Assembly (NCBI GenBank): GCA_034002365.1
Contig: JAVFAR010000001.1
Span: 1 to 64,000 of the forward strand
Direction: 5' to 3'
Length of the DNA stretch: 64,000 nucleotides
From: Trichloromonas sp034002365
GTDB lineage: Bacteria; Desulfobacterota; Desulfuromonadia; Desulfuromonadales; Trichloromonadaceae
Numbering within the stretch: position 1 is the first letter of the stretch; the number at the start of each line of letters is the position of its first letter. Shown in pieces: positions 1 to 8,930 of the stretch. Under the pieces are notes generated by a model. It was given only the letters and a program-made list of their open reading frames with translations. It had not been told where the DNA came from and searched no databases. The position numbers and the translations under genes are program-made.

Positions 1-924
1 ACCGATGGCGCGGGAGGCCTCTCCCAGATCCTTGAGCGCGGTGCGCAGCGGATAGAGGGAGCGTTCGTCCGAAGCGGTATTGGCCACGGCATCGAGGGTT
101 TCGTCAAACTTGTCCAGAGCACCGCGCACCTCCTCCAGGGTCCGATCCAGGCTTTTCACCAGTTCCGCCGGCGCCCCCTCCTTGAATTCCAGCACCCGGT
201 CGGCGTGGCGGATGGTGGCGGTCGCCGCAGTGATGGTTTCCCGGGCATCGGCGGAAACCAGTTCAACTTCGCGGCCGATGTTCCGCAGCAGATTCCGTGC
301 CTCGGCGATGGTCAGATTCAGTTGCCGCGGGGCGTCCTGAATTTCGGCGGAATTCACCAGCCGTTCCAGCCCCCCCACCAGATCGTTGGCCCGTTCCACG
401 AGCTGTTTGAGGGGCAATTCTTCGAGCTTCTGGGCCAGTTCGTCGGCGGTGGAAGGAATGGTCGGGATCTGGGCGTAGCCCGTATCATCCGGAAGTAACC
501 GCACCGGCCGCTCGGGGTAGAAATCGAAATAGACCATGAGCTGCCCGGTCACCAGGCTCTGGGTCTGCAGCTGGGCGCGCAGCCCCAGGTCGATCAAGGC
601 CTGATGGTAATCGGCCGAAGCCTGCTCGCCATTAGTGATCTGAAAGCGACTGAGGTCGACCTCGACAATGACCGGCACGCGGAAGGTCATCGCCTCCATA
701 TCCCCCTGCAGGGCGATATCAACGACCGAACCGACCTTCACCCCGCGGAAAACAACCGGTGCACCCACCGACAGCCCTTTGACCGAGCCGTCGAAATACA
801 TGACGTATTTTTTCTGCGGGGTGAAGAACTTCCCCGATCCGAAAAGGACCACCCCGGCCACCGCCAGGGCGAGGGCGCCGAGGACAAAGGCCCCGATGAC
901 GGCTTTGCCGGCTTTTGCGCTCAT
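1..924 (-). CDS. mlaD: MlaD-family (MCE domain) lipid-transport substrate-binding protein, 3' end outside window
   Basis: Periplasmic, inner-membrane-anchored MCE protein that would receive or pass phospholipid to the MlaFE ABC transporter encoded just upstream. 308 residues are visible, and the C-terminus runs off the left edge. A hydrophobic anchor (about residues 7-27) is followed by an MCE domain with the motif GLSVGAPVVFRGVKVG (about 51-66), then a long helical region rich in Glu, Arg and Ala, as in longer MlaD/PqiB-like proteins. The ATG at 924 is preceded by AAGGAG. It is third in the minus-strand order mlaE-mlaF-mlaD, after a 132-base gap that holds an inverted-repeat element. The family is clear; the symbol is by analogy with E. 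coli mla. Confidence 0.85.
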   Translation of the reverse strand, partial: MSAKAGKAVIGAFVLGALALAVAGVVLFGSGKFFTPQKKYVMYFDGSVKGLSVGAPVVFRGVKVGSVVDIALQGDMEAMTFRVPVIVEVDLSRFQITNGEQASADYHQALIDLGLRAQLQTQSLVTGQLMVYFDFYPERPVRLLPDDTGYAQIPTIPSTADELAQKLEELPLKQLVERANDLVGGLERLVNSAEIQDAPRQLNLTIAEARNLLRNIGREVELVSADARETITAATATIRHADRVLEFKEGAPAELVKSLDRTLEEVRGALDKFDETLDAVANTASDERSLYPLRTALKDLGEASRAIG

Positions 925-972
925 GGGGACACAACTCCTTTCGCTATATTCAGTGCAGAGGACCAAAGAGGT

Positions 973-1054
973 TGATGCGGTTCGATTCGTCTCCGCAACC
1001 TCCGTAAATGGGTAAATCCCCGTAGGATGCCGGTGAGCGCAGCGAACCGCATCA
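973..1054. repeat. Intergenic element with 12-bp inverted ends between mlaF and mlaD
   Basis: TGATGCGGTTCG at 973-984 is repeated as a perfect inverted copy, CGAACCGCATCA, at 1043-1054. Between them lies about 58 bases containing GTAGGATGCCGGTGAGCGC. The layout resembles short REP-like hairpin elements found between genes in many bacterial genomes. It sits inside the presumed mla transcript and ends two bases before the mlaF stop codon. No terminator-like T run follows it on the minus strand. The inverted repeat is seen directly; membership in a dispersed family cannot be tested in this window. Confidence 0.6.
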
Positions 1055-1056
1055 CC

Positions 1057-1815
1057 CTAATCCGCCTTGCCCCGGGTGAGAAACCGCCGCACCAGGGGGT
1101 CTTCCGATTCGTCCCGCAGCTTTTTCGGATCGCCGGTGGCGATCATGGTTTTGCTTGTCGCATCGAGAAAGACGCAGTTGTTGCCGATGGCGAAGATGCT
1201 CGCCAGTTCGTGGGTGACGACCACCACCGTGGCGCCGAGGCTGTCCCGCAGTTCGAGAATGAGATCGTCAAGCAGCTGCGAACTGATCGGGTCGAGACCG
1301 GCCGAGGGTTCGTCGAAGAAGAGGATGTCGGGGTCGAGAGCCATAGCCCGGGCCAATCCGGCGCGTTTTTTCATGCCGCCGCTGATTTCGCTCGGATAGT
1401 AATCGCGAAAGCCGGCGAGTCCGACCAGGGCCAGTTTGAGATCGACCAGATCGGCGATGTCAGCCTTCGACAAGTCCGTATATTCCTCCAGCGGCAACGC
1501 GATGTTTTCCGCCAGGGTCATGGAGCTCCACAGGGCGCCGCTCTGGTAGAGCACCCCAAACCGGCGCATGAAGCGCTGTCGATCATCGGGAGGCAGATTC
1601 CAGAAGTCCGTTTCGCCGAAATGAATACTCCCTTTCGCCGGTACTTGCAGGCCGATGAGGTGGCGCAGCAGGGTGCTCTTGCCGCAGCCGCTGCCGCCCA
1701 TGATGATGAAGATATCCCCCCGGTTGATATCAAAAGTCAGATCCCGCTGGATAACCCGGCTGCCGTAGGCCATGGTCAGATCCTTGACCTGGATGGCCGC
1801 TTCCGTCGTCGCCAT
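1057..1815 (-). CDS. mlaF: MlaF-like ABC transporter ATP-binding protein
   Basis: Cytoplasmic ATPase of an Mla-type phospholipid ABC transporter, pairing with the MlaE permease encoded immediately upstream. At 252 aa it is the size of a single nucleotide-binding domain. Visible motifs are Walker A GGSGCGKST (residues 40-48), the signature ISGGM (144-148) with the following KKR typical of the MlaF/Ttg2A branch, and Walker B ILFFDEP (164-170) followed by SAGLDP. The switch histidine lies in VVVTHEL. The start ATG is only 3 bases from the mlaE stop, so the two are almost certainly co-transcribed and probably translationally coupled. Confidence 0.93.
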   Translation of the reverse strand: MATTEAAIQVKDLTMAYGSRVIQRDLTFDINRGDIFIIMGGSGCGKSTLLRHLIGLQVPAKGSIHFGETDFWNLPPDDRQRFMRRFGVLYQSGALWSSMTLAENIALPLEEYTDLSKADIADLVDLKLALVGLAGFRDYYPSEISGGMKKRAGLARAMALDPDILFFDEPSAGLDPISSQLLDDLILELRDSLGATVVVVTHELASIFAIGNNCVFLDATSKTMIATGDPKKLRDESEDPLVRRFLTRGKAD

Positions 1816-1818
1816 GGC

Positions 1819-3018
1819 TCAGATCCCCAGAATATTGCAGATGACGGTGATGACCGCCGTCGCCACGATGATGTTGACGATGCCGGTGACGACCGCCGAG
1901 GTCGCGGCATCCCCCACCGCCGAGGCGCTGCGCCCGCATTGCAGGCCGCGCAGGCAGCCGGAGAGGGCGACGAGCACGCCGAAGACGGCGCTGTGAAAGA
2001 GGCCGATCCAGAAATCCTTGAGCCCCACCGCCAGCTTGGTCATTTCCAGATATTCTCCCAGGTTCAGATCGAGCATGAAGACGCCGACGGCGAGGCCGCC
2101 GAGAATTCCCATGAGGTCGGCGTAGAGGCAGAGCAGGGGCATCATCAGCACGAGGGCGATGATGCGGGGCAGGACGAGAAAATCCACCGGCGAGATGCCG
2201 AGGGTGGCGAGGGCGTCGATCTCTTCGTTGACCTGCATGGTGCCGATGCGGGCGGCAAAGGCGGCGCCGGTGCGGCCGGCCATGATGATGCCGGTCATGA
2301 TCGCGCCCATGACCCGGACGACGGCGATGCCGACCAGGCTGGCGACATAGATTTCGGCGCCGAACATGGAAAGCTGCACCGCCCCGACGAAGGCGAAGAT
2401 CAACCCCACCAGAGCGCTGATAAGGGAGACGATAGGCAAAGCGTCGGCCCCGCATTCGCGCATGATCGCCCAGAGATCCGCACGGCGGAAGCGCGCCCGC
2501 CCGGTGAGCAGACGGCCGCAGGCAAGGGTGACTTCGCCAAGAAAGTCGAGCATGTCGACGGCCGACTTCCAGGCGCCGAGTGCGCGGTCGGCGACCCGTT
2601 CGAGCAGAGGGGGACGCAACAGGCCTTTACCGGCCGGTTGTTCGGGGACGGCCGCAGCCAAAGCCAGCAGACGCCGGGCGCCGTCGGGCAGGTTGCCGTC
2701 GCCGAAGGCGATGCCCCGCGCGCCGCAGAGTTTTTTCAGGGCGATGAGAAAGGTGAGCAGGCCGCTGTCCCAGTTTTGCAGATCCTCCGTTTCAAAGCGG
2801 AGGGTGGCCGGCTTCTTTTCTTCCATGGCCGCTTCCACGTCATGGAGGGGGAGGGGAAGTCTCCCCGCCAGCCAGTCCCCCCGCAGGCGCAGCAGGAGTG
2901 TGCCGTCCGTGAGGCGGATAAGGTCTGGTGGGTTCTCGCGGGTCTCGGAGATGGTCACGGCATCTTTTCCTGTCCAATCGACAGGCCCTCGGTGCGGCGT
3001 CGGATTTTGTCCGGCCAT
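1819..3018 (-). CDS. mlaE: MlaE-family ABC transporter permease with N-terminal STAS domain
   Basis: Inner-membrane permease of the Mla lipid transporter, 399 aa from the chosen start. Residues about 20-100 form a STAS-like domain (the role played by the separate MlaB protein in E. coli), with the characteristic DSGLLTFL segment. From about 120 on is the MlaE permease, with the conserved stretch GRTGAAFAARIGTM and the following NEEIDAL. The ATG at 3018 lies 5 bases after the stop of the flavodoxin-family gene, and its Shine-Dalgarno is weak. A GTG at 2958 preceded by AGGAAA is a possible alternative that still keeps the STAS domain. The fused layout explains why no mlaB gene is seen nearby. 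Confidence 0.9.
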   Translation of the reverse strand: MAGQNPTPHRGPVDWTGKDAVTISETRENPPDLIRLTDGTLLLRLRGDWLAGRLPLPLHDVEAAMEEKKPATLRFETEDLQNWDSGLLTFLIALKKLCGARGIAFGDGNLPDGARRLLALAAAVPEQPAGKGLLRPPLLERVADRALGAWKSAVDMLDFLGEVTLACGRLLTGRARFRRADLWAIMRECGADALPIVSLISALVGLIFAFVGAVQLSMFGAEIYVASLVGIAVVRVMGAIMTGIIMAGRTGAAFAARIGTMQVNEEIDALATLGISPVDFLVLPRIIALVLMMPLLCLYADLMGILGGLAVGVFMLDLNLGEYLEMTKLAVGLKDFWIGLFHSAVFGVLVALSGCLRGLQCGRSASAVGDAATSAVVTGIVNIIVATAVITVICNILGI

Positions 3019-3023
3019 GAAGA

Positions 3024-3677
3024 TCAGTCCCCGTTGCCTGCGGCCAATCGCTGCCCCAACGCAAAGGCCCGGTCGCACTCCAGCGGCAGGGCCTCCGCCC
3101 GGCGGCGAGCCTTGTGGGCGGGATCGAAGCTTTCGATCACCACCTTCGAGTAATCGTCCACCTGGCAGGTATCGAAAGCGCACAGCGTCTCGGCGGAGCC
3201 AAGGAGCATCCGCATATAGCGCTCATGGGTATTGAAGATCTGTTCGTAGCCGTATTCCTTGCTCAGGTCTTCCGGGACATTCATGGTGTAGATGAGACCG
3301 GTCTTGATTTTCTTCGGGAAGAGGGTGCCGTAGGGTTTCGTATAGGTGAGACAGGGAAAGAGCAGGCGTTCGATAAAACTGCGCGTCTCGCCGGTGACCG
3401 TGCCGAAGTAGATCGGCGAACCGATGACGAGGGCATCGGCCACGGCGATTTTTTCCAGAATGGGGGTCAGGCCGTCGTTGAGAACGCATTTGCCGTAGCT
3501 CTTGCCGCCCCGCGTTTTGCAGGCGAAGCAGCTTATACATCCCTTGAAATTCAGATCGTAAAGATGAAAGAGTTCCGTGCTCGCCCCCTGCGCTGCCGAC
3601 CCTTCCAGGGCTTTCGCCACGAGAGTCGCGGTGTTCCACTGCTTTCGCGGACTGCCGTTGATGCCGATAATCTTCAT
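3024..3677 (-). CDS. Flavodoxin-fold NAD(P)H-dependent FMN reductase family protein
   Basis: Probable cytoplasmic FMN-binding oxidoreductase of the WrbA/iron-sulfur-flavoprotein class, 217 aa. The N-terminus carries the FMN phosphate-binding signature INGSPRK (residues 5-11). A cysteine cluster CISCFACK near residue 47 resembles the CxxCxxC of iron-sulfur flavoproteins, and GSPIYFGT is the second FMN-contact loop. The ATG is preceded by AGGAG and, further upstream, by a good sigma-70 promoter (3708-3735). It ends 5 bases before mlaE, so it appears to lead the mla transcript. The substrate cannot be deduced. Confidence 0.82.
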   Translation of the reverse strand: MKIIGINGSPRKQWNTATLVAKALEGSAAQGASTELFHLYDLNFKGCISCFACKTRGGKSYGKCVLNDGLTPILEKIAVADALVIGSPIYFGTVTGETRSFIERLLFPCLTYTKPYGTLFPKKIKTGLIYTMNVPEDLSKEYGYEQIFNTHERYMRMLLGSAETLCAFDTCQVDDYSKVVIESFDPAHKARRRAEALPLECDRAFALGQRLAAGNGD

Positions 3678-3707
3678 CCGTTTTCTCCTATGTCCAACAG
3701 GTGGTGG

Positions 3708-3735
3708 ATTATGGTCTAAACTGGCGCGTTGTCAA
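3708..3735 (-). promoter_or_regulatory. Predicted sigma-70 promoter for the flavoprotein-mla operon
   Basis: On the minus strand, TTGACA (3735-3730) is followed after 16 bases by CATAAT (3713-3708). It lies about 31 bases upstream of the flavodoxin-family ATG, in the only gap between that gene and the MFS gene. Confidence 0.55.
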
Positions 3736-3758
3736 TCCACTTGTGGGAGGGATGGTTT

Positions 3759-4958
3759 TCACTGGCTGGCGGGATGCCCGTTATGCCTGCTTCTCCGTGT
3801 ATCTATGAACAAACCGGCCAATGCCACGGCTGAAAAAGCCGCGCCGACGTAAAAGGTCACGGCCGGGCCGAAGCGACTCCAGAGGGCGCCGGCGGTGACG
3901 CTGGCGGCGAGCAGCGCGACGCCGCTGGCGAGATTGAAGACGCCGAAGGCGGTGCCGCGCAAATCGGCGGGAGCGGCGTCGGCGACCAAGGCGGAGAGTA
4001 ATCCTTGGGTGGCGCCCATGTGCAGGCCCCACAGGGCGGCGCCGAGCATGACCGCCCCGATGCCGCCGGCGGCGCCGAGGACGAGGTCGGCGAGGATGAG
4101 AAAGCCGATGCCCCAGGCGAGAGGGCCGGAGCGGTTGCCGTTGTCGGAGAGTTTGCCGAGGGGGTAGGCGCCGGCGGCATAGACCAGGTTCATGACGATC
4201 AGCACCATCGGCACCCAGGTGACGGCGAGTCCCAGGTTCTGCGCCCGCAGCAGCAGGAAGGCCTCGGAGAACCGGGCCAGGGTCAGCACGGCGGCGAAGG
4301 CGACCACCCACCAGAAATGGGCCGGCAGGCGCCTCAGGTTCTCACGGGTGATTGGCGACCGGGTATGTTTGGCTGGGGCGGTCGACTCCGGTTCCTCGAC
4401 GCCGAAGATGATCAGCAGCACGCAGGCAATGGCCGGAACCACCGCCACCCAGAACACCAGGCGAAAGTTGTCATGGGTAGCCGCCATCAGCGTCATGGCC
4501 AGCAGCGGCCCGGCGAAGGCGCCGACGGTGTCCATCGACTGGCGCAGGCCGTAGGCCGCCCCGCGTGTTTCCGATGGGGTGATGTCGGCGATCAGGGCAT
4601 CGCGCGGCGCGCCGCGAATCCCCTTGCCGATCCGGTCGATAAAGCGTGCCGTCAACACCGCGCCAATTCCACTTGCGAGCGGAAACAGCGGCTTGGTCAA
4701 CGCCGCCAGTCCGTACCCTATCAGCACCAGGGGTTTGCGGCGACCGATCCAGTCGGAAAGAACGCCGGAAAAGACTTTGGCGACCGAGGCCGTCGCTTCG
4801 GCGATCCCTTCGATCAGGCCGACCGACAGCGCGCTGGACCCCAGAACCGTCACCAGAAACACCGGCAGCAGGCTGTGGATCATCTCCGACGAGAGATCCA
4901 TGCAGAGGCTCACCAGGCCGAGGGCGACGACTCCTTTGGGAAGATTGAGACGGTTCAT
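3759..4958 (-). CDS. MFS transporter
   Basis: Inner-membrane major facilitator of 399 aa with a typical run of about 12 hydrophobic segments. Between the second and third segments is the MFS signature region SDWIGRRKP, and a related RFIDRIGKGIRGAPRD loop follows the fourth. The latter is typical of a prokaryotic MFS_1 group annotated only as putative drug or metabolite exporters. It lies 67 bases downstream of the ABC-2 permease gene on the same strand and could be the last gene of the efflux operon or a separate unit. The substrate is unknown. Confidence 0.85.
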   Translation of the reverse strand: MNRLNLPKGVVALGLVSLCMDLSSEMIHSLLPVFLVTVLGSSALSVGLIEGIAEATASVAKVFSGVLSDWIGRRKPLVLIGYGLAALTKPLFPLASGIGAVLTARFIDRIGKGIRGAPRDALIADITPSETRGAAYGLRQSMDTVGAFAGPLLAMTLMAATHDNFRLVFWVAVVPAIACVLLIIFGVEEPESTAPAKHTRSPITRENLRRLPAHFWWVVAFAAVLTLARFSEAFLLLRAQNLGLAVTWVPMVLIVMNLVYAAGAYPLGKLSDNGNRSGPLAWGIGFLILADLVLGAAGGIGAVMLGAALWGLHMGATQGLLSALVADAAPADLRGTAFGVFNLASGVALLAASVTAGALWSRFGPAVTFYVGAAFSAVALAGLFIDTRRSRHNGHPASQ

Positions 4959-5025
4959 GGGCGTTGCCTCTTGCGGGCGGTTGTCGCTCAGTTCATTAAC
5001 AAGTAAAGCCCAACGTTCAGCGTTT

Positions 5026-6147
5026 TCAAGCCATCGTCCCGAGGGTTTTGCGGAAGCGGGCCAAAGAGAGGAAAAACAGGACCGTGCCGATCAGCGCCAG
5101 GGCCACGAATTGCGGCCAGACGACGGACAGCCCGGCGCCCCGGTAGAGGATCGCCTGGGCGAGCATGACGAAATGGGTGTTGGGCGCGGTCATCATCAGG
5201 TGCTGAACGAAATCGGGCATGCTCTCCCGGGGGGTGGTGCCGCCGGAGAGAATCTGCAAAGGGAGCAGAAAGAGCATCATCAGCAGCCCGAATTGGGGCA
5301 TGGAACGGGCAAGGGTGCCGAGAAAAATGCCGAGAGAGGTGGTGGCGAAAAGATGCAGCCCGGTGCCGACCAGAAATAGGGGGACCGAGCCCTCGATGGG
5401 AACCTGTAGGAGCCCTTCCACGACCAGAATCAGCGAAGCGGCGGTGGCGAGCAGAACGACCAGGGCCATGGACCAGATCTTGGCGGCCATGATTTCAAAG
5501 GGGGTGACCGGCATCACCAGCAGATGTTCGACGGTACCGTGTTCCCGTTCGCGCAACAGCGCGGCGCCGGTGAGGATGATGGAGAGCATGGTGACGTTGT
5601 CGATGACCTTCATCACGGCGCCGAACCAGGTTTTGTTCAGCTCGGGGTTGAAGCGGGCGCGCAAGGCCAGTTCGACGGGGGGAAGGGTCGAGGCCTGGTA
5701 GCCGCGCAGAAAGGCGTTCACTTCATCGTTGATGATTCGCTGGATGTAGCCGTTGCCGGTAAAGGCCTGGCTCATGCGTGTGGCGTCGACGTTGAGCTGA
5801 ATCGTGGCGGCGCGCCCGGAAAGGAGATCGCGCTGGAAATTGGGAGGAATGTTGAGGGCGAAGGTATCGAGTCCGGCATTCATCCGCGCATCCATCCGCG
5901 TCTGGTCGATAAGACTCGGCGGCATGAAGCGCGGGGGATAAAAGGCATCGACGATACGCCGGGAAAGGGGAGAGTGGTCCTCGTCGACGATGGCGATCGG
6001 CGCCTTGTGCAGGGTTTCGGGCATGGCTGTGGCGCTGGAGTAGACGGCGAAGGTGAAGGCGTAGACGATGAGAAAGAGCATCATCGGGTCACGCAGCAGC
6101 CCGCGCAGTTCTTTGACGCCGAGATGGCGGATATTGGTGAGGCCCAT
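5026..6147 (-). CDS. yhhJ: ABC-2 type exporter permease (YhhJ-like)
   Basis: Inner-membrane permease, 373 aa, of the ABC2_membrane type. One N-terminal transmembrane helix and a large periplasmic loop (about residues 45-180) precede five or six C-terminal helices, with the loop LLREREHGTVEHLLVMPVT, a hallmark of ABC-2 exporters. It follows the RbbA-like gene with almost no gap. A TTG at 6153 overlapping the previous stop is possible, but the ATG at 6147 sits 8 bases after AGGAG and is preferred. The gene order HlyD-RbbA-YhhJ matches the E. coli yhiI-rbbA-yhhJ cluster. Confidence 0.88.
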   Translation of the reverse strand: MGLTNIRHLGVKELRGLLRDPMMLFLIVYAFTFAVYSSATAMPETLHKAPIAIVDEDHSPLSRRIVDAFYPPRFMPPSLIDQTRMDARMNAGLDTFALNIPPNFQRDLLSGRAATIQLNVDATRMSQAFTGNGYIQRIINDEVNAFLRGYQASTLPPVELALRARFNPELNKTWFGAVMKVIDNVTMLSIILTGAALLREREHGTVEHLLVMPVTPFEIMAAKIWSMALVVLLATAASLILVVEGLLQVPIEGSVPLFLVGTGLHLFATTSLGIFLGTLARSMPQFGLLMMLFLLPLQILSGGTTPRESMPDFVQHLMMTAPNTHFVMLAQAILYRGAGLSVVWPQFVALALIGTVLFFLSLARFRKTLGTMA

Positions 6148-6149
6148 GA

Positions 6150-8930
6150 TCAACGCTCCTGTTTCTTGAGCAGGACGGCACCCAGCCCGATGAGGATGGG
6201 GACGGCCAAGAGCAGGGGGATGAAGGACGCCTGCAGATCGGCGAACCCGAGGGCCTTGGCGAAGGTTCCCCGGGCGATGGTGAGAAAATGGGTGGTCGGA
6301 TAAATCTTTCCGATCGCGGCCCCGGCCCCCTCCAGGGAGGAAACCGGGTCGAGCATGCCGGAAAACTGCACCGCCGGCAAAACGGTCAAAATCGCCGTGC
6401 CGAACATGGCGGCAATCTGACTGCGCATGAAGGTCGAAATCACCAGGCCCAGGCTGGTTGCGGCGCAGACATACAACAGAGCGGCGGCGGACAGAGCGGC
6501 AAAACTTCCCGTGATCGGCACCTTGAAGACGAAGACGGCCAGGGCCGTCAGCAGCAGGAAGTTGAGCATCGCCAGGGCAAGATAGGGGATCTGCTTGCCG
6601 AGCAGAAACTCCAGTCGGGTAACGGGGGTGACGTAGAGGTTGACGATGGAACCCAGCTCTTTTTCCCGGACCACGGAAAGGGCGGTGAGCATGGCCGGAA
6701 TCATCATCAGCAAGAGGGGAATCACCGCCGGGACCATGGAGGGCAGGCTCTTGACGTCCGGGTTGTAGCGAAAGCGGGTTTCAATGTTGACCGTGCCGGA
6801 AGTCGCGGACGCCCCCCTGGCCTGACGGTTGACGGACGCCAGCCAATGGCCGTGCATGCCCTGCACGTATCCGCTCACCGTTTCGGCTCGCAGCGGCATG
6901 GCGCCGTCGATCCAGGCGCCGATAGCGACCGCGCTCCCCCGCCGCAGATCGCGGCCGAAGCCCGGGGGGATTTCGATGGCCAGACTGATTTCTCCGGCGC
7001 GCATGCGCTGGTCCATGTCGGCATAGTCGCGGATCGGCGCATGTTCGATGAAATAGCGGGAACCGGAAAGATTCAGGGCATAATCCCGGCTCAGGACGGA
7101 CTGATCGCGATCGAGGACGGCAAAGGTCAGATCCTCCACATCCATGTTGACGCCGTAGCCGATGACGAACATGAGGATCAGGGTCCCGAGCAGGGCCAGG
7201 GTCAGGCGGATCGGATCGCGGCGCAACTCCAGGGATTCCCGGCGGGTGTAACTGAGCAGGCGCCGGGAGCTGAAGAAACCGCCGGGATGATGCGGTGTCT
7301 CTCGTGACGGCGCGGGGGGCGCGGGCAGAGCCTTTTCGGGCGGGGGCGCGGCGGCGCTTTCCGGGCCGGCGGAGGCCTCTTCCAGATAGCTGATGAAGGC
7401 TTCCTCCAGGGTCGCCGCTCCCCGTTTTTCCATCAGCGCTCGCGGCGCGTCGCTGACCAGCACCTTGCCGGCGTGCATCAGGGAGATCCGGTCGCAGCGC
7501 AGCGCTTCATTCATGAAGTGGGTGGAGATGAAAATGGTGACCTTCTCCCGCCGCGCCAGATCGGTCATGATCCGCCAGAAGCCGTCCCGGGCCACCGGGT
7601 CGACCCCCGAGGTCGGTTCGTCGAGAATGAGCATTTCCGGGGCGTGAATCATCGCCACCGCCAGGGAAAGGCGCTGCCGCCGGCCCAGGGGGAGAGCATC
7701 GGGGAGGCTCTCCATGATCCCGTTCAGGCCGAATTGCTCCGCCATCTCTTTCACCCGCGCCGGGATCTTTTCTTCGGGCATGCGAAAGAGCCGGGCGTGC
7801 AGCACCAGGTTCTGGCGTACCGTCAGTTCGCTGTAGAGGGAAAACCCCTGGGTCATGTAGCCGACCCGGCGCCGGGTCTCGATGTCGTGCGCGTTCACCT
7901 TGTGGCCGAAGAGCCGGGCTTCCCCTTCGGTGGCGGGGAGAAGTCCGGTAAGGATCTTCATGGTGGTCGTCTTGCCGCAGCCGTTGGAACCGAGGAAACC
8001 GAAGATTTCCCCCCGCAGAATGCGAAAATCGACATGGTCGACGGCGGTAAAGTTGCCGAAACGCATGGTCAAGCCCTGCGCCTCGATCGCCGTCTGGCCG
8101 TCATCCTCCGCATTCCGGGGGGGGATGACGATCGGCTCGTAGCTCTGGCGCTGGGCCTCGGGGAGGAGGGCGATAAAGGCCTCTTCGAGACTATTCCCGC
8201 CGGTGCGTTCAAGGAGTTCGTCCGGAGTGCCGACGGCGAGGACACGTCCGCCGTTCATGGCCACCAGCCAGTCGAAGCGGGCCGCTTCCTCCATGTAGGC
8301 GGTGGCGACCAGGACGCTCATTCCCGGGCGGTTGCGGCGGATGCGTTCGATCAGTTCCCAGAATTGGCGGCGGGAGAGGGGATCGACGCCGGTGGTCGGT
8401 TCGTCGAGAATCAGCAGATCGGGATCGTGGATCAGGGCGCAGCAGAGTCCGAGTTTCTGTTTCATGCCGCCGGAGAGTTTGCCGGCGGGGCGCCCGGCGA
8501 ACGGGGAGAGGCCGGTGGCGGCGAGCAGGTCGGCGATGCGTTCCTGCCGCTCCCGGCGGTCCTGACCGAAGAGCCGACCGAAAAACTCGGCATTTTCGTA
8601 GACCGAGAGGGTGGGATAGAGATTTTTGCCGAGGCCCTGGGGCATATAGGCGACTCGGGGGCAAACCTGGCGGCGATGGCGGCGGTCGGCCATATCGCCG
8701 CCGAGCACGTCGATGCTGCCGGTCTGGATGGCGCGGGCCCCGGCGATCAGGGAGAAAAGACTCGATTTGCCGACGCCGTCCGGGCCGATAAAGCCGACCA
8801 TGCGGCCGCTCGGCAGGTCGAGGGAGATGGAATCCAAAGCCTGGGTCTTTTTGTAGCGCAGGGAAACATCCCGCAGTCGCGCGACCGGAAGCGTTTCCCT
8901 GATGTCGCCGGAGGGTGCCGGGGGGGTCAT
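6150..8930 (-). CDS. rbbA: RbbA-like fused ABC exporter: two ATPase domains plus ABC-2 permease
   Basis: 926-aa fusion of two ABC ATPase domains with an ABC-2 membrane domain. The first ATPase has Walker A GPDGVGKSS and signature LSGGMKQK. The second has Walker A GSNGCGKTT; its signature position reads LPLGRRQRLS, so it is degenerate. Both have an LDEPT Walker B. After a Pro/Ala-rich linker (about 530-560) comes the permease, with the VVREKELGSIVNLYVTPVT loop and several helices. The chosen ATG overlaps the upstream HlyD stop as ATGA; a start 11 codons earlier would overlap more. E. coli RbbA has this architecture and was described as ribosome-associated; here the context points to efflux. 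Confidence 0.9.
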   Translation of the reverse strand: MTPPAPSGDIRETLPVARLRDVSLRYKKTQALDSISLDLPSGRMVGFIGPDGVGKSSLFSLIAGARAIQTGSIDVLGGDMADRRHRRQVCPRVAYMPQGLGKNLYPTLSVYENAEFFGRLFGQDRRERQERIADLLAATGLSPFAGRPAGKLSGGMKQKLGLCCALIHDPDLLILDEPTTGVDPLSRRQFWELIERIRRNRPGMSVLVATAYMEEAARFDWLVAMNGGRVLAVGTPDELLERTGGNSLEEAFIALLPEAQRQSYEPIVIPPRNAEDDGQTAIEAQGLTMRFGNFTAVDHVDFRILRGEIFGFLGSNGCGKTTTMKILTGLLPATEGEARLFGHKVNAHDIETRRRVGYMTQGFSLYSELTVRQNLVLHARLFRMPEEKIPARVKEMAEQFGLNGIMESLPDALPLGRRQRLSLAVAMIHAPEMLILDEPTSGVDPVARDGFWRIMTDLARREKVTIFISTHFMNEALRCDRISLMHAGKVLVSDAPRALMEKRGAATLEEAFISYLEEASAGPESAAAPPPEKALPAPPAPSRETPHHPGGFFSSRRLLSYTRRESLELRRDPIRLTLALLGTLILMFVIGYGVNMDVEDLTFAVLDRDQSVLSRDYALNLSGSRYFIEHAPIRDYADMDQRMRAGEISLAIEIPPGFGRDLRRGSAVAIGAWIDGAMPLRAETVSGYVQGMHGHWLASVNRQARGASATSGTVNIETRFRYNPDVKSLPSMVPAVIPLLLMMIPAMLTALSVVREKELGSIVNLYVTPVTRLEFLLGKQIPYLALAMLNFLLLTALAVFVFKVPITGSFAALSAAALLYVCAATSLGLVISTFMRSQIAAMFGTAILTVLPAVQFSGMLDPVSSLEGAGAAIGKIYPTTHFLTIARGTFAKALGFADLQASFIPLLLAVPILIGLGAVLLKKQER

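Noticed and set aside
1027..3153. 708-aa plus-strand open frame rich in Asp, Gly and His
   Set aside because: It is antisense to mlaF and mlaE, has shadow-frame composition and shows no domain. The minus-strand genes have full family motifs and ribosome-binding sites.
7258..7392. Possible gene boundary or frameshift in the Pro/Ala-rich middle of the RbbA-like protein
   Set aside because: The frame is continuous and the same linker position between ATPase and permease domains is expected for RbbA-type fusions.
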